In this document: positions 6,489-9,440 of the stretch, one piece after another
How the letters are laid out: the number at the start of each line of letters is the position of its first letter
Position numbering within the stretch: position 1 is the stretch's first letter
Assembly (NCBI GenBank): GCA_903837025.1
Contig: CAILTC010000500.1
Span: 1-9,440 of the forward strand
Source: an uncultured Bacteroidota bacterium
GTDB taxonomy: Bacteria; Bacteroidota; Bacteroidia; Flavobacteriales; Flavobacteriaceae
Direction of reading: 5' to 3'
DNA: 9,440 bases
The notes under the pieces: generated by a model
Told to the model about the DNA's origin: nothing
The model's input: only the letters and a program-made list of their open reading frames with translations
Database searches by the model: none
Translations under genes and position numbers: made by a program

Positions 6489-7610
6489 CTAAAATTTAAA
6501 ATCATAATTTCTATCCCAATCTTTCCAAACGGGTTCGTATCCTCGGCTAGAAATTACGGTTGCAATCTCTGCCGCCGAGCGCTCATCACTGATCTCAAAT
6601 TGCTCTAAAGATTGTGGATCAACGACGTAACCGCCGGGATTGGTCTTGGATCCGGCACTCATACTGGTAATTCCCAACGGAATGATATTGTTGCGAAATT
6701 TCTCATTTTCCCGAGTGGACATCGAGATTTCTAAATCTTCGTTCCATAAACGATACGCACAAATGAGTTGCGCCAAATCTTTATCCTCCATAATAAAGTT
6801 GGGTTTAATGACTCCCTCGGCGGGACGAAGTCGTGGGAAAGACACGGTGTATTTGGTTTGCCAATAGGTTTTTTGCAAATAATCTAAATGTAAGGCGTTG
6901 AAAAAACTGTCGGTTCGCCAATCTTCTAAACCTAATAAAACCCCTAAACCTATTTTATGAATTCCCGCAGTTCCCACCCGATCCGGAGTTTCTAATCGAA
7001 AATCGAAATTGGATTTTTTGCCTTTGGTGTGATATTTTTTGTACACCTCCCGATGATATGTTTCCTGATACACCAAAACCGAATAGACTCCGGCGGTGTG
7101 TAATTGTTCGTATTCTGGGGTTGACAAGGGTTGCACTTCTACCGAAATGGTCGAAAAATTATTTTTTATTTGAGCGACTGATTTTAAGAAATAATCAATA
7201 TTTACGGTCTGATTGGCTTCGCCAGTTACTAATAAAACATGATCGAAACCCGCTTTTTTTAGGGCGGAGACTTCTAATGTGATTTCGCTTTCGGTAAGTG
7301 TTTTTCGTTTGATTTTGTTGTCTAAACTAAAGCCACAATAGGTGCAAATGTTTTGGCATTCGTTGCTTAAATATAAAGGCGCATACATTTGGATGGTTTT
7401 GCCAAAACGTTTTTTGGTTAATTCGTGACTTATTTGCGCCATTTGTTCCAAATAGGGTTGGGCAGCAGGAGATATCAAAGTCAGAAAATCATCTAGATTG
7501 CGTTTGTTTTTGGCCAAAGCCAATTCTACTTCTAGGGCAGAAGTTTGGTAAATCTTGGTCTGGATGGTGTCCCAGTCGTATTGTTCGAAAAGGGTTTTGA
7601 ATGTGTTCAT
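6489..7610 (-). CDS. thiH: 2-iminoacetate synthase (tyrosine lyase), radical SAM
   Basis: Radical S-adenosylmethionine enzyme that cleaves tyrosine to dehydroglycine (2-iminoacetate) and p-cresol; the product is used by ThiG to build the thiazole ring. The cluster motif C85-x3-C89-x2-C92 (CQNICTYC) binds the 4Fe-4S cluster. The preceding MYAPLYLSNEC, the LLVTGEAN strand (126-133), SVEVQPL (156-162) and the SFPRLRPAEG block (257-266) are characteristic of ThiH. The length of 373 residues is normal. The ATG at 7610 is preferred to an in-frame GTG at 7628 because the protein then starts MNTFKTLFEQYDWD and the A-rich leader CAAAAAACA precedes it, the same as in the PAP2 gene. In this operon it should follow thiG directly, but a GxxExxY gene and repeat-like DNA lie between. 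Confidence 0.96.
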   Translation of the reverse strand: MNTFKTLFEQYDWDTIQTKIYQTSALEVELALAKNKRNLDDFLTLISPAAQPYLEQMAQISHELTKKRFGKTIQMYAPLYLSNECQNICTYCGFSLDNKIKRKTLTESEITLEVSALKKAGFDHVLLVTGEANQTVNIDYFLKSVAQIKNNFSTISVEVQPLSTPEYEQLHTAGVYSVLVYQETYHREVYKKYHTKGKKSNFDFRLETPDRVGTAGIHKIGLGVLLGLEDWRTDSFFNALHLDYLQKTYWQTKYTVSFPRLRPAEGVIKPNFIMEDKDLAQLICAYRLWNEDLEISMSTRENEKFRNNIIPLGITSMSAGSKTNPGGYVVDPQSLEQFEISDERSAAEIATVISSRGYEPVWKDWDRNYDFKF

Positions 7611-7625
7611 TGTTTTTTGTTTTGG

Positions 7626-7706
7626 CACGCAGAATTTGCAGAATTTTGCAGCTTTTTTTAAATGTATTTCTCAATTTTCATCTGCGTAAATCTGCAAAAT
7701 TTGAGT
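7626..7706. repeat. Clustered TCTGC-type repeat units in inverted arrangement
   Basis: The first cluster on the + strand reads CACGCAGAATTTGCAGAATT TTGCAG (7626-7651), three GCAG units in tandem. The second (7681-7706) holds the same words inverted: TCTGCGT at 7681-7687 is complementary to ACGCAGA at 7627-7633, and CTGCAAAATT at 7692-7701 is complementary to AATTTTGCAG at 7642-7651. The block starts 15 bp upstream of the thiH ATG and fills the gap to the GxxExxY gene. In thiH mRNA the 10-bp arms could form a stem with a 40-base loop. Confidence 0.65.
7681..7706. repeat. Left copy of imperfect direct repeat flanking the GxxExxY gene
   Basis: TCTGCGTAAATCTGCAAAAT begins this 26-base copy. It matches 8209-8234 at 21 of 26 positions in the same orientation. 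It lies 20 bp beyond the GxxExxY stop codon. Confidence 0.6.
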
Positions 7707-7725
7707 ACTAATTCTAATCTTCAAA

Positions 7726-8103
7726 TTATAGTTTATTTGCAATTCTTTTGATATCATTCAATATTGTGGCTGTATTGAAATTGACAAGTATCCCTAATTT
7801 TTTATTTGTAAGTTTTAAGTAGTTTGTAATTTGTTTATAGTGAATTGGTGCTAAATCCTCTACCGATTTTAATTCAATAATCACTTTGTCTTCTACTAAT
7901 AGATCAATTTTAAAAGCAACATCCAATATGATTTCTTCGTAAGGGATGATGATCCCGAGTTGTCTTTCAACTTTTAATTCCATTTTGGTTAATTCATAAT
8001 GCAAAGCACTTTCATAAACAGATTCAAATAAACCCGGTCCGAGTTTGTTGTACACCTTAAAAATTGCTCCTCTAATCTTGAATGAAATGTCGTTTTCTGT
8101 CAT
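7726..8103 (-). CDS. GxxExxY protein (PD-(D/E)XK nuclease-like fold)
   Basis: A 125-residue protein of the GxxExxY family, named after G24-x-x-E27-x-x-Y30 (GLFESVY) seen here. The core D67...E77-x-K79 (KIDLLV then IIELKS) is the active-site pattern of PD-(D/E)XK nucleases, followed by H88-x2-Q91-x3-Y95 and the strand LGILVNF (103-109). The family is common in Bacteroidota, often in several copies per genome, and its biological role is not established to my knowledge. The frame is intact, the length is typical and the catalytic residues are present, so an active protein is plausible. It sits in the thi operon between thiG and thiH, in the same direction, but has its own 203-bp upstream gap and is bounded by imperfect direct repeats, which suggests arrival by insertion. 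Confidence 0.92.
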   Translation of the reverse strand: MTENDISFKIRGAIFKVYNKLGPGLFESVYESALHYELTKMELKVERQLGIIIPYEEIILDVAFKIDLLVEDKVIIELKSVEDLAPIHYKQITNYLKLTNKKLGILVNFNTATILNDIKRIANKL

Positions 8104-8208
8104 TTTACGAAAATTTAATAATTAGTGTTAGCTAAAAATTAAATATAGTCAATTTATTACAAATTTTTTTTTGTTTCATATTGATTTAAGAACTCTCATT
8201 TATTTTTT

Positions 8209-8234
8209 TCTGCTTAAATCGACAAAATCTGCGT
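8209..8234. repeat. Right copy of imperfect direct repeat flanking the GxxExxY gene
   Basis: TCTGCTTAAATCGACAAAAT begins this copy, which pairs with 7681-7706 (21 of 26 identical, same orientation). It ends in CTGCGTG, the same word found inverted at 7626-7632. Together the two copies bracket a segment of about 550 bp holding only the GxxExxY gene. Confidence 0.6.
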
Positions 8235-8273
8235 GTCAATTTTTTTAATGTTAATGATATAAAACCTTTTGAA

Positions 8274-8305
8274 CTTTGTGCTTTTCTTTGTGTCTTCGTG
8301 GTTAA
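8274..8305. repeat. CTTTGTG / TCTTCGTGGTTAA intergenic repeat-like segment
   Basis: CTTTGTG occurs twice in 19 bases (8274-8280 and 8286-8292), followed by TCTTCGTGGTTAAA, which ends at the thiG stop codon (8307-8309 on the - strand). I recall closely similar words (CTTTGTGTCTTTGTGGTTAA) as frequent intergenic sequence in Bacteroidota genomes. That is memory, and the copy number in this genome cannot be seen from the window. Confidence 0.4.
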
Positions 8306-8306
8306 A

Positions 8307-9077
8307 TTACTCCTGCAAAAAAGCAGTCAAAGGGCTTGAAGCCACCGCTTGTCTGTATTGTTGTCCTAATTTGGCTTCGAAAGCTTTTCGACCTGCAATT
8401 ACGGCCTCCCTAAAAGCTTCCGCCATTAGTCTTGGATTTCCAGCCACGGCAATGGCGGTGTTGACTAAAACGGCATCGGCACCCAATTCCATTGCTTTTG
8501 CAGCGTCTGATGGTGCGCCAATTCCGGCGTCAATAATAACGGGGACTTTGCTTTGCTCGATGATGATTTCTAAAAAATCGATGGTTTTTAATCCTTTGTT
8601 GCTGCCAATTGGCGAACCCAATGGCATCACTGCCGATGTTCCAGCGTCTTCCAAGCGTTTGCATAATACGGGATCGGCGTGGATGTAAGGCAAAACGATG
8701 AATCCTAATTTGGCGAGTTCCTCGGTGGCCCGTAAGGTTTCGATTGCATCGGGCATCAAGTATTTAGGATCGGGATGAATTTCTAATTTTAGCCAGTTGG
8801 TTTCTAAAGCTTCACGCGCTAATTGTGCCGCAAAAATGGCTTCTTTGGCATTTCGAGCCCCAGAAGTATTGGGCAATATGTGAATGCGTGGATGCTTGAG
8901 ATGGGCTAAAATAGCATCGGTTTCAGTTTCAAAATCGATCCGTTTTAGGGCAACAGTAACCAACTCGCTTCCTGAGGCCAAAATAGCTTCTTCCATAAGT
9001 TGGTTTGAACCGAATTTTCCTGTCCCTAAAAACAAGCGAGAGTCAAATATTTTGTCTCCTATTTTAAATGGTACCAT
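8307..9077 (-). CDS. thiG: Thiazole synthase
   Basis: Cytoplasmic TIM-barrel enzyme that condenses deoxyxylulose 5-phosphate, 2-iminoacetate from ThiH and sulfur from ThiS thiocarboxylate to thiazole phosphate. The Schiff-base lysine is K97 in [10 protein letters not shown], with E99 two residues on and D183 in [13 protein letters not shown]; these correspond to Lys96, Glu98 and Asp182 of the Bacillus enzyme. Other family blocks are RLFLGTGKF (14-22), [12 protein letters not shown] (69-80), [14 protein letters not shown] (150-163) and [15 protein letters not shown] (201-215). The length of 256 residues is normal. The ATG at 9077 gives the family start MVPFKIGDK; the longer in-frame opening to 9131 overlaps thiE coding sequence. 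The start overlaps the thiE stop by 14 bp, which suggests translational coupling. Its 3' end runs into repeat-like DNA. Confidence 0.97.
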   Translation of the reverse strand: MVPFKIGDKIFDSRLFLGTGKFGSNQLMEEAILASGSELVTVALKRIDFETETDAILAHLKHPRIHILPNTSGARNAKEAIFAAQLAREALETNWLKLEIHPDPKYLMPDAIETLRATEELAKLGFIVLPYIHADPVLCKRLEDAGTSAVMPLGSPIGSNKGLKTIDFLEIIIEQSKVPVIIDAGIGAPSDAAKAMELGADAVLVNTAIAVAGNPRLMAEAFREAVIAGRKAFEAKLGQQYRQAVASSPLTAFLQE

Positions 9078-9440
9078 ATAGTTTTTTGTTAAGTTGTGCG
9101 ATAAGTTGTTTTGGATTTTCGCAATTGGCAATTAAACCAGAAACGGCAATTCCATGAATTCCAATTTCGATGAGGCTTTCAACGTTTTCTAATTGAATGC
9201 CGCCAATGGCGTAAATGGGAACTTCAAGCGAATGACTTTTCATTCTTTCGATAATCGAATGGTAGCCTTCCAATCCTAAAATGGGACTTAATTTTTCTTT
9301 TGTAGTTGTGAATTGAAAAGGGCCCAAACCAATATAATCGCAGCTATTTTGAATGTGGTTTTGAATGTCTTCAAAAGTATTGGCGGTGCCTCCAATGATT
9401 TTTGTATTGCTTAAAATAGCTCTGGCGTCTTTGATTTTCA
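9064..9440 (-). CDS. thiE: Thiamine phosphate synthase, C-terminal part (5' end outside window)
   Basis: TIM-barrel enzyme that joins hydroxymethylpyrimidine diphosphate and thiazole phosphate to thiamine phosphate. The frame is open to the window edge; about 125 residues are visible, starting [11 protein letters not shown]. ThiE features in order are [13 protein letters not shown] (the position of the family's IIGVSxHxxEE), [14 protein letters not shown] (the phosphate/pyrophosphate-binding GP...T.TK loop), PIYAIGGI and HGIAVSGLI. It ends LYGTI-TAA at 9064, inside the first codons of thiG. TTG at 9327 is only an internal leucine codon, not a start. Flavobacterial thi operons can carry two ThiE-like genes, so this may be one of a pair; the upstream neighbour is not visible. 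Confidence 0.93.
   Translation of the reverse strand, partial: KIKDARAILSNTKIIGGTANTFEDIQNHIQNSCDYIGLGPFQFTTTKEKLSPILGLEGYHSIIERMKSHSLEVPIYAIGGIQLENVESLIEIGIHGIAVSGLIANCENPKQLIAQLNKKLYGTI

Larger units (their letters stand above)
8104..8306. other. 203-bp AT-rich gap upstream of the GxxExxY gene with repeat-like words
   Basis: Next to the gene, the - strand carries TATATTTA (about 8143-8150), one base off the -7 box consensus TAnnTTTG, so the GxxExxY gene may have its own promoter. Further out is the second copy of the TCTGC repeat (8209-8234). Next to the thiG stop lies a CTTTGTG-containing segment (8274-8305). No open frame of interest is present. Confidence 0.5.

Noticed and set aside
7611..8306. 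Insertion sequence or transposon around the GxxExxY gene
   Set aside because: No transposase, no perfect terminal inverted repeats and no clean target duplication were found; only imperfect direct repeats are present.
8104..8306. TPP riboswitch within the thi operon
   Set aside because: No CTGAGA/ACCTGAT-type conserved segments are visible here; a riboswitch, if present, would be upstream of the first thi gene, outside the window.
8269..8688. 139-residue open frame on the + strand opposite thiG
   Set aside because: Antisense to conserved thiG sequence, beginning in repeat-like DNA, with no family resemblance.
9078..9131. Longer N-terminus for thiG
   Set aside because: The extra residues overlap thiE coding sequence and do not match the ThiG N-terminus; the ATG at 9077 does.

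Overview
The window looks like chromosomal DNA of a Flavobacterium-like member of the Bacteroidota. The genes are AT-rich and start after A-rich leaders without Shine-Dalgarno sequences (thiH and the PAP2 gene share the leader CAAAAAACA-ATG). Two upstream regions contain TAnnTTTG boxes, the -7 element typical of this phylum. The protein set (a K+-type membrane pyrophosphatase with a long tail, a GxxExxY protein, a zinc-site-free ThiF-like protein) also fits. The genus is an inference; there is no rRNA to confirm it.

Layout. (1) 2-3059, + strand: the 3' end of a soluble family I inorganic pyrophosphatase (ppa), a strong terminator, then a full-length membrane-bound ion-pumping pyrophosphatase (hppA) with its own likely promoter. 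HppA carries an extra Cys/Met-rich C-terminal domain of about 135 residues. (2) 3085-3117: a hairpin that can terminate both the + strand hppA and the convergent - strand gene. (3) 3136-3882, - strand: an exported PAP2-type phosphatase. (4) 3974-5411, + strand: aat (leucyl/phenylalanyl-tRNA-protein transferase) and a MOSC-domain protein, 7 bp apart, transcribed divergently from the PAP2 gene. (5) 5412-5751: a 340-bp gene-free stretch with a 19-bp perfect inverted repeat and a GC-rich, structured element that looks like a dispersed repeat. (6) 5752-9440, - strand: a thiamine thiazole-branch operon read right to left as thiE (cut by the window end), thiG, an intruding GxxExxY gene, thiH and a thiF/moeB-like gene. 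thiE and thiG overlap by 14 bp.

How the genes work together. Ppa and HppA both hydrolyse pyrophosphate; HppA conserves the energy as an ion gradient. Residue signatures (Ala495/Gly498, Glu185 in helix 5, Gly247 in helix 6) point to a K+-dependent, H+-pumping enzyme. ThiF-like, ThiG and ThiH make the thiazole phosphate of thiamine from tyrosine, deoxyxylulose phosphate and ThiS-borne sulfur; ThiE joins it to the pyrimidine. The GxxExxY gene has no known role in thiamine synthesis. It is flanked by imperfect direct repeats (21 of 26 matching) and looks like an insertion into the operon.

I found no CRISPR array, tRNA, rRNA, insertion-sequence transposase or riboswitch. The most unusual items are the Cys/Met-rich tail of HppA, the repeat-bounded GxxExxY gene inside the thi operon, and the two structured elements at 5466-5540 and 5621-5729.
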